Source: Sphingobacterium populi
GTDB taxonomy: Bacteria; Bacteroidota; Bacteroidia; Sphingobacteriales; Sphingobacteriaceae
Direction of reading: 5' to 3'
Assembly (NCBI RefSeq): GCF_001586775.1
Contig: NZ_LQXS01000001.1
Span: forward strand, 1-64,000
Length of the DNA: 64,000 nt
Part shown: positions 1 to 8,756 of the stretch, one piece after another
Numbering within the stretch: position 1 is the stretch's first letter
Layout of the letters: each line of letters opens with the position of its first letter
Translations under genes and position numbers: made by a program
The notes under the pieces: generated by a model
What the model was told of the DNA's origin: nothing
Database searches by the model: none
What the model saw: only the letters and a program-made list of their open reading frames with translations

Positions 1-163
1 ATTTTATTCCATCCCTTCAAAACTAGTGTCCGATAGCTTACCAATCATAATTATCCTGCAGGTTTAAGTTCAAGTTTTTGGTAATTTCTAGCCAATCAAC
101 ATTTTTAGCTATATTTATCTACCTTATAGCCTGGTTTTTAAAGTTAACTTGAAGCAACCAATT

Positions 164-1513
164 ATGATTTCTAAATTCTTTTTATCTGTCTTTATATTTG
201 TTTTTGCTACGCAATCCACGTTCTCGCAAGATTATACGCCGTCTGCCGTAAATATGGAAGCAAGGAAATGGTTCGCCGATGCGCGATTCGGACTTTTTAT
301 ACATTGGGGAGCGTTTAGCATTCCAGGGAGCGGAGAGTGGGTCATGAATGATCGTAAGATTACAGCTCAGAATTATGCTCAATTACAACGTTTTTTTAAC
401 CCAACAGCATTTGATGTTACAGAATGGGTAGCTTTGGCAAAACGTGCTGGTATGAAATATATCACATTAGTGACGCGGCATCACGACGGATTTAGCTTGT
501 GGGATACGAAATATTCAGATTTTAATGTCATGAACAGTCCCTATGATAAGGATATTGTCAAGATGTTTGCAGATGAATGTCAGAAACAAAATATCAAATT
601 GTTTTTATACTATTCGCTGCTAGACTGGAGCAGGGATGATTATCCACATGAGACTGGTAGGACAGGGCAACACAGTGGTAGAACCGGTAAGGGCGATTAT
701 GCTAGCTATTTGCAATTTATGAAAGGCCAGCTTACGGAGTTATTAACCAACTATGGTCAGATCGGAGGGATTTGGTTTGATGGACATTGGGATCAAACTG
801 CCCCAGAAGGCGAATCAGATCGTAGCTCACGATTGGATTGGAAATACGACGAGATTTATAGCTTGATCCACGATTTACAACCGCAATGTTTGATAGGTAA
901 CAATCATCACTTAACTCCGTTGCCGGGCGAAGATTTCCAAATGTTTGAACGTGATTTGCCTGGTGAAAACGAATCGGGTTTAAGCTTTCAAAACGCATCC
1001 GACCATTTACCAATTGAAGCGTGCCAGACCATTAGTGAGTCTTGGGGCTTTAATCTGAATGATACTACTTACAAGACAGCGCAACAGCTAATTCAGTACT
1101 TAACAAAATCTGCTGCTCTAGGCTCTAATTTACTGCTAAATATTGGCCCAAGGCCAAACGGTGAGATTCAGCCAGAATTCAAAGAGCGGTTAGCTGCACT
1201 GGGCTCCTGGCTTCAGATTAATGGCGAAAGTATTTATGGAACGTCCGCCGGCTATTTACCACCTCAACCTTGGGGTTGCTTAACCCAAAAGGATAACAAA
1301 ATATATGTTCATCTATTTAATAATAATGGAAAGGATATTTTGTTGGATATGTTTCCGTATAAAAAGATTACAAAGGCATATTCGCTCAAGGATGGTACGG
1401 CCGTTACGGTGACTTTACGCGATGGTACTGCTATTATTCCTGCAAATAGTAATCAATACGAACCCAGTCACGTGATAGTGCTAGAAACAAGCGATTTAAT
1501 TTTGTATCGCTGA
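164..1513 (+). CDS. GH29 alpha-L-fucosidase, secreted
   Basis: Exo-acting glycosidase expected to remove alpha-L-fucose from glycans in the periplasm or outside the cell. The ATG at 164 gives an N-terminal signal peptide (ISKFFLSVFIFVFA, ending near TFSQ). An in-frame TTG lies 15 nt upstream but is less likely. GH29 signatures visible (numbered from the TTG): RFGLFIHWG near residue 47, TRHHDGFSLWD near 109, and GGIWFDG near 206, whose Asp211 fits the catalytic nucleophile. The C-terminal ~80 residues look like the family's beta-sandwich. The usual general acid is not assignable by eye. At ~450 aa the length is normal. It stands alone, with no SusC/D pair next to it in this window, so it is not visibly part of a polysaccharide utilization locus; upstream DNA is outside the window. 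Confidence 0.9.
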   Translation: MISKFFLSVFIFVFATQSTFSQDYTPSAVNMEARKWFADARFGLFIHWGAFSIPGSGEWVMNDRKITAQNYAQLQRFFNPTAFDVTEWVALAKRAGMKYITLVTRHHDGFSLWDTKYSDFNVMNSPYDKDIVKMFADECQKQNIKLFLYYSLLDWSRDDYPHETGRTGQHSGRTGKGDYASYLQFMKGQLTELLTNYGQIGGIWFDGHWDQTAPEGESDRSSRLDWKYDEIYSLIHDLQPQCLIGNNHHLTPLPGEDFQMFERDLPGENESGLSFQNASDHLPIEACQTISESWGFNLNDTTYKTAQQLIQYLTKSAALGSNLLLNIGPRPNGEIQPEFKERLAALGSWLQINGESIYGTSAGYLPPQPWGCLTQKDNKIYVHLFNNNGKDILLDMFPYKKITKAYSLKDGTAVTVTLRDGTAIIPANSNQYEPSHVIVLETSDLILYR

Positions 1514-1581
1514 TAGCCTATCCATACATCCGTAGAGTGTAAACTATCTGCCATGAAGTACAATGCGTCGTGGATTGTACG

Positions 1582-1611
1582 TTGCATAGCCAGCAACTAT
1601 GCGTATCTTTG
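1582..1611 (+). promoter_or_regulatory. Bacteroidota-type promoter of the radical SAM gene
   Basis: TTG at 1582-1584, a 19-nt spacer and TATCTTTG at 1604-1611 match the Bacteroidota -33/-7 consensus exactly. The expected transcription start falls a few bases before the ATG at 1621, implying a leaderless or nearly leaderless mRNA and deciding the start codon. Confidence 0.7.
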
Positions 1612-1620
1612 CAACACAAG

Positions 1621-2568
1621 ATGGCAACACTATTAGATACAGGCGTAAAACCGTACAAGCATTACGGTGCGTACCTGAAAGAGAAATACGCAGGACAGAA
1701 AGTTTTCAAAGTCATTGTGGACGGAAATTTTACCTGTCCCAATCGGGATGGGAGTAAAGGATATGGCGGCTGTACGTATTGCAATGTCGATTCTTTCACA
1801 CCAGATACAGCGCGTAAAATCCCATCGATGCGTGAGCAGGTTGAAAGTGGTATCGAAAGAGCACGTAAATCTTACGGTGCCGAGAAGTTTGTGATTTATT
1901 TTCAGCCCAATACCAATACGTATGCGCCTACCCATTTGCTCAAGATGATGTACGACGAAGCGTTGAGTGTTTGTCCAGAGCATACCGTGGGCTTGTCAGT
2001 TGGTACACGGCCAGATTGTCTTGATTTTGAGAAAATTGCTTTGTTGGAAAGCTATACCGATCGTTACGATGTCGATTTGGAAATGGGGATGGAGTCCATT
2101 TATAATGACACGCTTGAACGTATCAATCGTGGTTGTCTGCATGATGAATTTATAAACATCATGAAGCTATTGGAAGGTTCTAAATTGGAGATCTGCGTGC
2201 ATACTATCTTTGGATTTCCGTGGGAAACCGAAGAGATGATGCTCAAATATGCAGATGAAATTAATAAACAACCCCATATCAAATTTGTAAAACTACATCA
2301 TTTGCATATTGTAGAAGGTTCGATAATGGGCGCGAAGTATAAGCGCGATCCGTTCAAGTTGTTTACTATTGAAGAATACACGGATTTTTTAGCTAAATTT
2401 ATTCCATTGCTACGACCAGATATTATTATTCAACGGATTTTTGGTATCGCAGATAAGGAACTTCTAATTGCGCCTAATTGGGGTTTCCCAAAATCAAAGA
2501 TCCAAACCATAATTGACAAAGGTTTGGAAGCGCGTGGTGTAAAACAAGGATCAGCTTACCAAGGTTAA
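1621..2568 (+). CDS. TIGR01212-family (YhcC-like) radical SAM protein
   Basis: Radical S-adenosylmethionine enzyme of the TIGR01212/YhcC family; the substrate is not firmly established for the family. The cluster-binding cysteines are seen in FTCPNRDGSKGYGGCTYCN, near residues 34-52, an Elp3-like CX(n)CX2C spacing. FQPNTNTY, VGLSVGTRPDC and VDLEMGMES follow and are typical of the family. I place the start at 1621 (MATLLDTGVKPY) and not at the upstream in-frame codon at 1570, because a -7 box ends at 1611 and would lie inside the longer frame. Length 315 aa is normal. It converges on the MazG-like gene. Confidence 0.9.
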   Translation: MATLLDTGVKPYKHYGAYLKEKYAGQKVFKVIVDGNFTCPNRDGSKGYGGCTYCNVDSFTPDTARKIPSMREQVESGIERARKSYGAEKFVIYFQPNTNTYAPTHLLKMMYDEALSVCPEHTVGLSVGTRPDCLDFEKIALLESYTDRYDVDLEMGMESIYNDTLERINRGCLHDEFINIMKLLEGSKLEICVHTIFGFPWETEEMMLKYADEINKQPHIKFVKLHHLHIVEGSIMGAKYKRDPFKLFTIEEYTDFLAKFIPLLRPDIIIQRIFGIADKELLIAPNWGFPKSKIQTIIDKGLEARGVKQGSAYQG

Positions 2569-2618
2569 TAGCATAGCTGATCCCGGAATTTATTCATTTG
2601 CGCAGTAGCAATTTTAAG

Positions 2619-3089
2619 TTATTTCTCTTCCAAAATCGTTTTTAGATCTGCTGGCGAGTAGTTAACCGACTTCAACGTTTTGTGATCGCCTTCACGGAAT
2701 ACCAAAAAAAGGTCGTCCACTTTTTTGTAGTACGATTCTACGCCTTTTGCACGATAGTGCTCCTGTGTTTGTATCGCCTCTGCTTCCGATTTACACGCTT
2801 TGCTCATGTTGGAGCGTTGTACTTCCTCGAATAGCGCGTTAAATTTATTTTGTAAGCCAAATTCAAGGATGGCACCCGAAAGTACATATTGAATATCGCA
2901 AAGCGCATCAGCCACTTCTACCAAATCATTATTCTGTATAGCTTCTTCGAGCTCTTTCAATTCTTCTGCTATCAAAGAAACACGCAGTGCCGATCTGCTT
3001 GGTGCAGGAATCTGTGGACTATCTAAAATAGGGTGTTGAAATGTTTTGTGAAATTCGGATACCGATGTTAAGCTTTTAGGATCTGTCAT
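2619..3089 (-). CDS. MazG-like nucleoside triphosphate pyrophosphohydrolase
   Basis: All-alpha NTP pyrophosphohydrolase of the PRA-PH/MazG superfamily, expected to hydrolyse a (d)NTP to the monophosphate and pyrophosphate. The Mg-binding pattern is visible: EELKELEEAI near residues 42-51 followed by EVADALCDIQYVL near 58-70 (ExxE...ExxD). The C-terminal part (about residues 105-156) is less conserved. Length 156 aa fits a single-domain member, in contrast to the duplicated E. coli MazG. It has its own promoter (TTG and TATTTTTG, 3108-3136). The real substrate cannot be told from sequence. Confidence 0.8.
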   Translation of the reverse strand: MTDPKSLTSVSEFHKTFQHPILDSPQIPAPSRSALRVSLIAEELKELEEAIQNNDLVEVADALCDIQYVLSGAILEFGLQNKFNALFEEVQRSNMSKACKSEAEAIQTQEHYRAKGVESYYKKVDDLFLVFREGDHKTLKSVNYSPADLKTILEEK

Positions 3090-3107
3090 GTGCTATTATA
3101 ATTTTGT

Positions 3108-3136
3108 CAAAAATACGCATTTATTTTTCCAAGCAA
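3108..3136 (-). promoter_or_regulatory. Bacteroidota-type promoter of the MazG-like gene
   Basis: Read on the minus strand: TTG (3136-3134), 18-nt spacer, TATTTTTG (3115-3108), then 18 nt to the ATG at 3089. Confidence 0.6.
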
Positions 3137-3137
3137 T

Positions 3138-3161
3138 AAAAAAGGCGCTATTTCTAGCGCC
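3138..3161 (-). terminator. Rho-independent terminator of the pseudouridine synthase gene
   Basis: GGCGCTA (3144-3150), loop TTTC, TAGCGCC (3155-3161). On the minus strand the stem is followed by six T (complement of A 3138-3143), so it ends transcription coming from the pseudouridine synthase gene. Confidence 0.8.
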
Positions 3162-3171
3162 TCGTATATCT

Positions 3172-4493
3172 CTATTTCATCAAGTGTTTTAGCTGGATAA
3201 GCTCACGCTCTTCCAAGTAACGCCATCTACCACGAGGCAAATCTTTCTTGGTCAAGTTGGCATACACCACACGATCCAATTTGACGACTTCGTATCCTAA
3301 ATGCTCGAAAATACGTCTTACGATACGGTTTTTGCCACTGTGAATCTGGATGCCAACTTCTTTCTTGCTCGCACCAGTTACATAACTTACCTCATCTGGT
3401 TTGATCAATCCATCTTCCAATTCGATGCCAAATTCGATTTTGTTCATATCACCTTGAGAAAGACTTTTATCCAACTCCACGTGATACATTTTGCTGATAT
3501 TGTTTCGTGGATGCGAAAGTTTTTCTGCCAAATTTCCATCATTTGTCAATAATAGCAATCCAGTCGTATTACGATCCAATCGACCAACCGGATAGATACG
3601 CTCTTTCGTCGCTTTGCTTACCAGTTGCATTACTGTACGTCTTTCCTGCGGATCATCTGTAGTCGTGATATAATCCTTTGGTTTATTCAACAGTACGTAC
3701 ACCATTTTTTCACGCTTAAGACGTTCGTTGTTATAACGGATTTCGTCTTTCGCTGGATCTACTTTTGTGCCTAATTCGGTCACGATCTCACCATTTACAG
3801 AAATCAATCCTTGCTCGATTAATTCATCTGCCTTTCTTCTCGAACAAATGCCTGAGTTAGAAATATAACGGTTCAAACGGATCGTACCATCATCAACTGC
3901 CTGTCCGGATGCCGGCTTCTTCGCCTGTGCAAATCTTCTATTAGGGAAATGGGTTTTCTCTTCACCATCATCAGATCCAAACGTTTTTCTGCTACGAAAA
4001 TTAGCTCTGTCTCCGCCTTTGCCGTGTTCGTCGCGATCGTTGAACGATCTTTTCTTGAACCCACCGTCACGTTGTTTAAAATCTGCACGTGAAGAGTTGT
4101 TCCGGCTAAAACCATCTTTCTTGAATTTGTCGTTACCACCTCTTGCACTACCACCACGGTCATCAGAAAATCTGCGGTTGTCGCTATTGTATGGCTTGCG
4201 GTCATCAGAAGATCTGCGGTTGTCGCTGTTGTATGGCTTGCGATCTTCAGGAGATCTGCGGTTGTCGCTGTTGTATGGTTTGCGTTCAGTACGATCGCCG
4301 AAAGATTTTTTGCGAAACTTTCGCCTGTGTTTCTTGATCTGTTATCATCTCCACGACCTTCTTTATTAAAGCGTTTGTCTGATGATGAAAAGTTTGATTT
4401 TGGACGATCATTACTACGAGAACGGGATTCTTCGTTGTTTCTACCTCTTCTGGCGCTGTCGTCACGACTGTTCCTTTTGTTGTTGAATGGCAT
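3172..4493 (-). CDS. RluB/RsuA-family pseudouridine synthase with long Arg/Asn-rich N-terminus, frameshifted
   Basis: rRNA pseudouridine synthase with an N-terminal S4 RNA-binding domain (LNRYISNSGICSRRKADELI) and the catalytic motif PVGRLDRNTTGLLLLTNDG, whose Asp is the nucleophile. The ATG at 4493 opens a basic low-complexity leader (MPFNNKRNSRDDSARR...), but that frame runs off into unrelated sequence to 3873. The frame carrying the S4 and catalytic domains is continuous from about 4341 down to 3172 and contains no ATG; its leader part reads RKPYNSDNRR repeats. One extra base between about 4322 and 4306 joins the two into 440 aa. Candidates are a missing A in GAAA at 4319-4321 or a -1 slip at the A6 run 4311-4306 (heptamer AAAAAAT in the correct phase). 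It is either a sequencing error, a mutation or programmed slippage; the exact family member is unsure. Confidence 0.8.
4159..4284 (-). repeat. Three tandem 42-bp repeats inside the pseudouridine synthase gene
   Basis: Units at 4159-4200, 4201-4242 and 4243-4284, each 42 bp and differing at only a few positions. In the frame of the catalytic domain each encodes a 14-residue unit like RKPYNSDNRRSSDD, so the array extends the disordered, basic N-terminal tail. Confidence 0.85.
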
Positions 4494-4513
4494 ATAGAAA
4501 TTAAATTAGGCTG

Positions 4514-4521
4514 CAAAGGTA
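4514..4521 (-). promoter_or_regulatory. -7 element upstream of the pseudouridine synthase gene
   Basis: TACCTTTG on the minus strand, 20 nt before the ATG at 4493. No clear TTG -33 box at the right distance, so this is a partial match. Confidence 0.45.
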
Positions 4522-4606
4522 CGCTTTTATATGTATTAATTGCTATAACTGTATTGATTTTCTGCAAGTTGTTTAAATGCTCATCCAGAAAGTTGTAGAT
4601 AACTAT

Positions 4607-4637
4607 TTGGTAATTAAAGAAATCGTCCTTATCTTTG
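4607..4637 (+). promoter_or_regulatory. Bacteroidota-type promoter of the lytic transglycosylase gene
   Basis: TTG at 4607-4609, 20-nt spacer, TATCTTTG at 4630-4637. This predicts a 5' leader of about 70 nt before the ATG at 4714. Confidence 0.65.
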
Positions 4638-4713
4638 TCGGCTCAATTTACCAAGTTGTCATTTTCCCCTTGCATACACAAGAATTTGGGGACGGATAAC
4701 ATTAAGGATTTGG

Positions 4714-5511
4714 ATGATTAAAAAGAAAGCATTAGCTTGTAGTGTGGTGCTAGTCGCCGTTCTGCTGACGAAATTATACTCAAGCTCCAATGTCGAAAAA
4801 ATGCCTAATGGGACCAATCCGGTGGCATGGCAATTCGACAAACAACAAAAAACAACGGCAAAAATAGACTCAGCCGAACGAGATCCCTACTGGAGTGACG
4901 TTACATTTGCCGAAGAGGAAGTACCTTTAGATGATCCAGCCGTAAAAACAAAGCTGAACACTTACCTCAAACGATTTTCCTACAAGAAGATCCAATCGTA
5001 TAAGATGCATCGCAAAGCGAATGAGTATTTGCCACGTATTGCGAAGATTCTAGCATCATATGGCATACCCGAAGATTTCAAATATATTCCCGTAGTGGAA
5101 AGTGATTTGGATCCGCGTACTTCATCGCACAAAGGTGCCGGCGGTTACTGGCAATTTATCCCAGCGACGGCTCGGTTATATGGATTGCGCGTAAACGGTG
5201 ATGTAGATGATCGCATGGATTTGACGAAATCGACGCATGCTGCCGCAAAATACCTAAAAGCTTTGCATCGTGAGTTTGGAGATTGGACCTTAGTAGCTGC
5301 TGCTTACAACGTAGGTGGTGGAAGTTTGAAGCGCTCTATCCGTCGGCAGGGAACAGAAAGTTATTACGATCTGGTCTTGAATAAGGAAACAAGCTCGTAT
5401 GTGTACAAGATTATCTCCGTTAAATCTGTTATTGAACATCCGGATCGTTTTGGATACCGCAGATTGGCTAATGCAGATACCGAGATCGCGAGCGGTCCGG
5501 ACATGATGTAG
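4714..5511 (+). CDS. Lytic transglycosylase (SLT/MltD-like catalytic domain)
   Basis: Peptidoglycan lytic transglycosylase, acting in the periplasm on the MurNAc-GlcNAc bond. An N-terminal hydrophobic segment (ALACSVVLVAVLL) is a signal or anchor. The SLT fold is seen from about residue 110: IPEDFKYIPVVESDLDP with the catalytic Glu, then GAGGYWQFIPATARLYGL and AAAYNVGGGSLKRSI. Unlike MltD it has no C-terminal LysM domain; 265 aa is short but complete. It has its own promoter and is followed by a terminator, so it is probably monocistronic. Confidence 0.9.
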   Translation: MIKKKALACSVVLVAVLLTKLYSSSNVEKMPNGTNPVAWQFDKQQKTTAKIDSAERDPYWSDVTFAEEEVPLDDPAVKTKLNTYLKRFSYKKIQSYKMHRKANEYLPRIAKILASYGIPEDFKYIPVVESDLDPRTSSHKGAGGYWQFIPATARLYGLRVNGDVDDRMDLTKSTHAAAKYLKALHREFGDWTLVAAAYNVGGGSLKRSIRRQGTESYYDLVLNKETSSYVYKIISVKSVIEHPDRFGYRRLANADTEIASGPDMM

Positions 5512-5524
5512 AAGAAATCAGAAC

Positions 5525-5551
5525 GCCCTGTTATTCGTTGTAGGGCTTTTT
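5525..5551 (+). terminator. Terminator of the lytic transglycosylase gene
   Basis: GCCCT (5525-5529) pairs with AGGGC (5542-5546), followed by TTTTT. It starts 13 nt after the stop codon. Confidence 0.65.
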
Positions 5552-5566
5552 AGATGAGAAAAATCA

Positions 5567-5600
5567 AAAGTTCATTGATCTTCGGTCAATGGACTTTTTT
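5567..5600. terminator. Second, bidirectional terminator-like hairpin
   Basis: GTTCATTGA (5570-5578) pairs with TCAATGGAC (5586-5594) around a 7-nt loop. It is flanked by AAAA on the left and TTTTTT (5595-5600) on the right. The remaining DNA to 5998 is AT-rich; two overlapping open frames there, one per strand, have no recognisable domain, and I see nothing else in it. Confidence 0.6.
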
Positions 5601-5998
5601 CTGTAAAAGTGATTCCCTTCCAGCTAAGTTATTGGCGCTTTTGTCCTACAAATCAGATTTGTCCAGAGGTACCATTTTGCTCGATAATGTACTACAGTAT
5701 AAGAAGTAATTTCGACTCGATGATATCTCCAAAATTCAATCTGGGCCGATGTAAATATGACCATTGTAAATGTAATCCAAATCAGCATCATTCGGTGTAT
5801 CGTGTCATCGGTATATTCGAATGTAGTTTGCATCAGCAAATTTTCAGATACACAGATTATCATTAAAAGAGTCGCTTTGTCGAAAAAAACACGATTATAT
5901 AGTGCGTCATTTCGTAAAGCTTTTATGTTAAAAAACGATAAGCGTACTTAAGGTTTTATGAAAAAGCGGTATATTTAAATAATTCGAAGGTACCATAC

Positions 5999-8719
5999 AT
6001 GAAATTCTTAACACGCTTTTACTTCATCATTTTTCTTTTTTCTCTGTCTGTAATTTCTAATGCGCAACAAAAACCTACAATTCCGATTAACGACGTTGTA
6101 GAAAAAGTTCAGGGTTTTTTCAATGTTTACCCGGTAGAGAAAGTACACTTGCATTTCGACAAACCCTATTATGCCGTTGGTGATACCCTGTGGTTCAAAT
6201 CATATCTAAATTATAATTTGGGTACTTACGATCCCAGCAAGGTGGTGTATGTAGAGGTTCTCAATAGTCGTGATTCTCTGATGCAAACTTTGCGCATCCA
6301 ATCCGAAAATGGTGTTGGAAAAGGACAATTAGTCTTGGATCCAGAGTTTTGGAGTCAGGATAATTATCGATTCCGTGCGTACACCAAGTGGATGGTTAAT
6401 TTTAAGCAAGATTATTTCTTCAATAAGATTGTTACTGTAGGAGATGCGATCAATAAAAAATTAGGAGCTATTGTATCATTTGCTCCGGACGGCAACAAGA
6501 CCAAAGCTTCTTTGCAATTTAGAGATAAATCGGGCGCTATTCTTTCGCGCAAAAAGCTCACATGGGAAGCTAACGACGGTTGGGATCAATTTGATAAAGG
6601 AAGGGCTGAGACCGATGATATGGGTCGAGTTTCGATCAGTCTTTCTGCGAAGAACAAAGAGCTAATGAAGACCGGCCGTCTGCTAGTTCAGATTGACAAT
6701 AACGATGAAAAATTAGTCGGACAATACTCCCTGGCTTCAGCACTTTGGGATGCTGACGTGCAGTTCTTTCCAGAAGGAGGTGATCTTATTAGTGGTTTGG
6801 CCAAAAACGTAGCCTTCAAAGCAACAAGCAACGACGGTAAAAGTGCTGCTATTAAAGGTAAATTGATTGATGGTAAGAAAAATGAAATTCTTACCTTTTC
6901 AGACCTAGGCATGGGAATGGGATACTTCTCATTCATTCCGCTATCTGGCGAGACTTACAAAGCTGTCATCACATTCGAAAATGGGCAAGAACGTACCTAC
7001 GATCTTCCAGCGCCGGTCGATGCTGCTGTAAATTTGGTAAGTCTGAAACCCGACGATACACATATGCAGCTAGGCATCGTAACGAGCGATAGCCACTTCA
7101 AAAATATAGAAAACAGTGTGTACTACCTTATGGGTCAGTCCAATGGACATTTGGTGTACGCCGCTCAAGTTGCCTTAAAAAATTCTTCTGTATTGGTGAA
7201 AGTGCCGCGAGAAAATATGCCAAACGGAATAGTGCAATATACCTTGTTCGCTGCAGATGGTACACCACTTAGTGAGCGTTTGGTGTTCTGCCAGTCGACC
7301 ACCGAAGAATTACTAAATATCGACATAGCGACAGATAAGAGCACCTATAACAGCAAAGATCTTGTCCAACTGCGCATAGGGTTAAAAAATGGTACAGATA
7401 GCATCATGAGCTCTTTCTCCGTCAGCGTTATAGATGAAGCAAAAGTGCCTTATGATGATGATCAAGACTTAAGTATTCTTAGCAACTTGTTGCTAGTATC
7501 CGATCTGCAAGGTTATATTGAAAAACCCAACTATTATTTCAATACCGAAAATGAGAATCGTGCGGAAGCACTTGAAGCATTGTTGATGACTCAAGGTTTT
7601 CGACGATTTGAATACAAAGAATTGCTAAAGGGAAATTATCCGCAAGTAAGCTTCATGCCAGAGCAGGGCATCTCGCTATCTGGTACGCTCCGGATGAATA
7701 CAGGTCGTACGCAGCCCAACGGAGGTTTGCTATTATCTATTCCATCTTTGGGAATGCGTAAAGATACCTATACCGACCAGCAAGGGCGATTTTCTTTCGA
7801 TAATCTCGTTTTCCCCGATTCTGCACGCGTCACAGTAAATGCACGCGGCAATGATAATTATCGCGCTTTGGTCATTAATATGGATCAAACTTTTTTTCCG
7901 GAGATCGATGCCAATTCGCCTTACAAAGGAGATTTCGTTCAAAACATTGATGAAAAATTACAGTCTTATTTAGCAAATAGCAAAAATGAATTCCGGACCT
8001 CTATCTTAATTGATGAAGTCGTCGTAAATAGGACGGTAGTACAAAAACAAACTAGCCGGGATTTTGGTTCTTTAAGCGGGCTTAATATGCCAGAGCACCG
8101 AATCGAAGCAGATCGGTTGAAGGGATGTAACGTATTAACTATGTGTCTTACGACCGTGTTAACTGGTATTACGCACGATACTAATTTGCAAAAGTATTTT
8201 ATATCACGCAATTACAATCAGGGAAGCCGTGTGCCTGTGCAATTCTTCCTGAATGGTATGCCGATAGATGAACCTTCATTAAACTCTATCCAACCAGCAG
8301 AGATTGAAGCCATTGAGATCTTTATGCGTGATGATTTGGGTACGGTGAGCCGCACGTATCAAAACGACGGTGTCGTTTCGATCATCACGAAAAAAGATGA
8401 TACGCCAAAACGTCCAAGGATGTCATTGGCAGAGATCGAGGCCATGTTGCCAAAAACGAATGTTATCGATTTATATCCATTGGGATATGTCAAAACGCGT
8501 TCTTTCTATTCGCCCAAATACGATACACCATCCAGTAAGAATACGGCGGACTACCGTTCGACCATTTATTGGAATCCGGATGTATTGATCGATGGTACAG
8601 GTGAGATGACTTTAGATTACTATAATGGAGATGGTAATGGCCGATACAAAGTAGTGGTAGAAGGAATGGATCGAGCGGGTGGAATAGGGCGAAAAGTCTA
8701 TTATTACAATGTGCGTTAA
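5999..8719 (+). CDS. MG2/TonB-plug-like outer-membrane-associated protein without a barrel
   Basis: Secreted protein with a clear signal peptide (FYFIIFLFSLSVISNAQ). The N-terminal third resembles the MG2 domain of alpha-2-macroglobulins (VHLHFDKPYYAVGDTLWFK near residue 50). Two further beta-sandwich-like blocks follow, with a carboxypeptidase-regulatory-like domain near 560-640 (GISLSGTLRMNTGRTQPNGG). The C-terminal region looks like a TonB receptor plug (PVQFFLNGMPIDEP, then AEIEAIEIFMRDD and GVVSIITKK). There is no 22-strand barrel: the protein stops about 100 residues after the plug. Such proteins are frequent in Bacteroidota and of unknown role. The next gene starts 37 nt downstream. 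Confidence 0.7.
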   Translation: MKFLTRFYFIIFLFSLSVISNAQQKPTIPINDVVEKVQGFFNVYPVEKVHLHFDKPYYAVGDTLWFKSYLNYNLGTYDPSKVVYVEVLNSRDSLMQTLRIQSENGVGKGQLVLDPEFWSQDNYRFRAYTKWMVNFKQDYFFNKIVTVGDAINKKLGAIVSFAPDGNKTKASLQFRDKSGAILSRKKLTWEANDGWDQFDKGRAETDDMGRVSISLSAKNKELMKTGRLLVQIDNNDEKLVGQYSLASALWDADVQFFPEGGDLISGLAKNVAFKATSNDGKSAAIKGKLIDGKKNEILTFSDLGMGMGYFSFIPLSGETYKAVITFENGQERTYDLPAPVDAAVNLVSLKPDDTHMQLGIVTSDSHFKNIENSVYYLMGQSNGHLVYAAQVALKNSSVLVKVPRENMPNGIVQYTLFAADGTPLSERLVFCQSTTEELLNIDIATDKSTYNSKDLVQLRIGLKNGTDSIMSSFSVSVIDEAKVPYDDDQDLSILSNLLLVSDLQGYIEKPNYYFNTENENRAEALEALLMTQGFRRFEYKELLKGNYPQVSFMPEQGISLSGTLRMNTGRTQPNGGLLLSIPSLGMRKDTYTDQQGRFSFDNLVFPDSARVTVNARGNDNYRALVINMDQTFFPEIDANSPYKGDFVQNIDEKLQSYLANSKNEFRTSILIDEVVVNRTVVQKQTSRDFGSLSGLNMPEHRIEADRLKGCNVLTMCLTTVLTGITHDTNLQKYFISRNYNQGSRVPVQFFLNGMPIDEPSLNSIQPAEIEAIEIFMRDDLGTVSRTYQNDGVVSIITKKDDTPKRPRMSLAEIEAMLPKTNVIDLYPLGYVKTRSFYSPKYDTPSSKNTADYRSTIYWNPDVLIDGTGEMTLDYYNGDGNGRYKVVVEGMDRAGGIGRKVYYYNVR

Positions 8720-8756
8720 AGCGCATTAGCTGTCAGCTATTTGAGGAAAAACATAC

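Noticed and set aside
1..163. Left-edge sequence before the fucosidase
   Set aside because: No gene end, clear promoter or repeat could be supported.
4019..4369. Plus-strand Leu/Arg-rich open frames across the pseudouridine synthase leader
   Set aside because: They are mirror reads of the 42-bp repeats; no promoter and no domain.
3873..4493. Independent 206-aa Thr/Asn-rich protein on the minus strand
   Set aside because: Only the first ~57 codons match the leader composition. The rest reads the 42-bp repeats out of frame (HTTATTADLL units) and is a by-product of the frameshift.
5609..5866. 85-codon open frame (and an 79-codon one opposite) downstream of the transglycosylase
   Set aside because: No promoter, no recognisable domain, both strands open over the same stretch; most likely chance.
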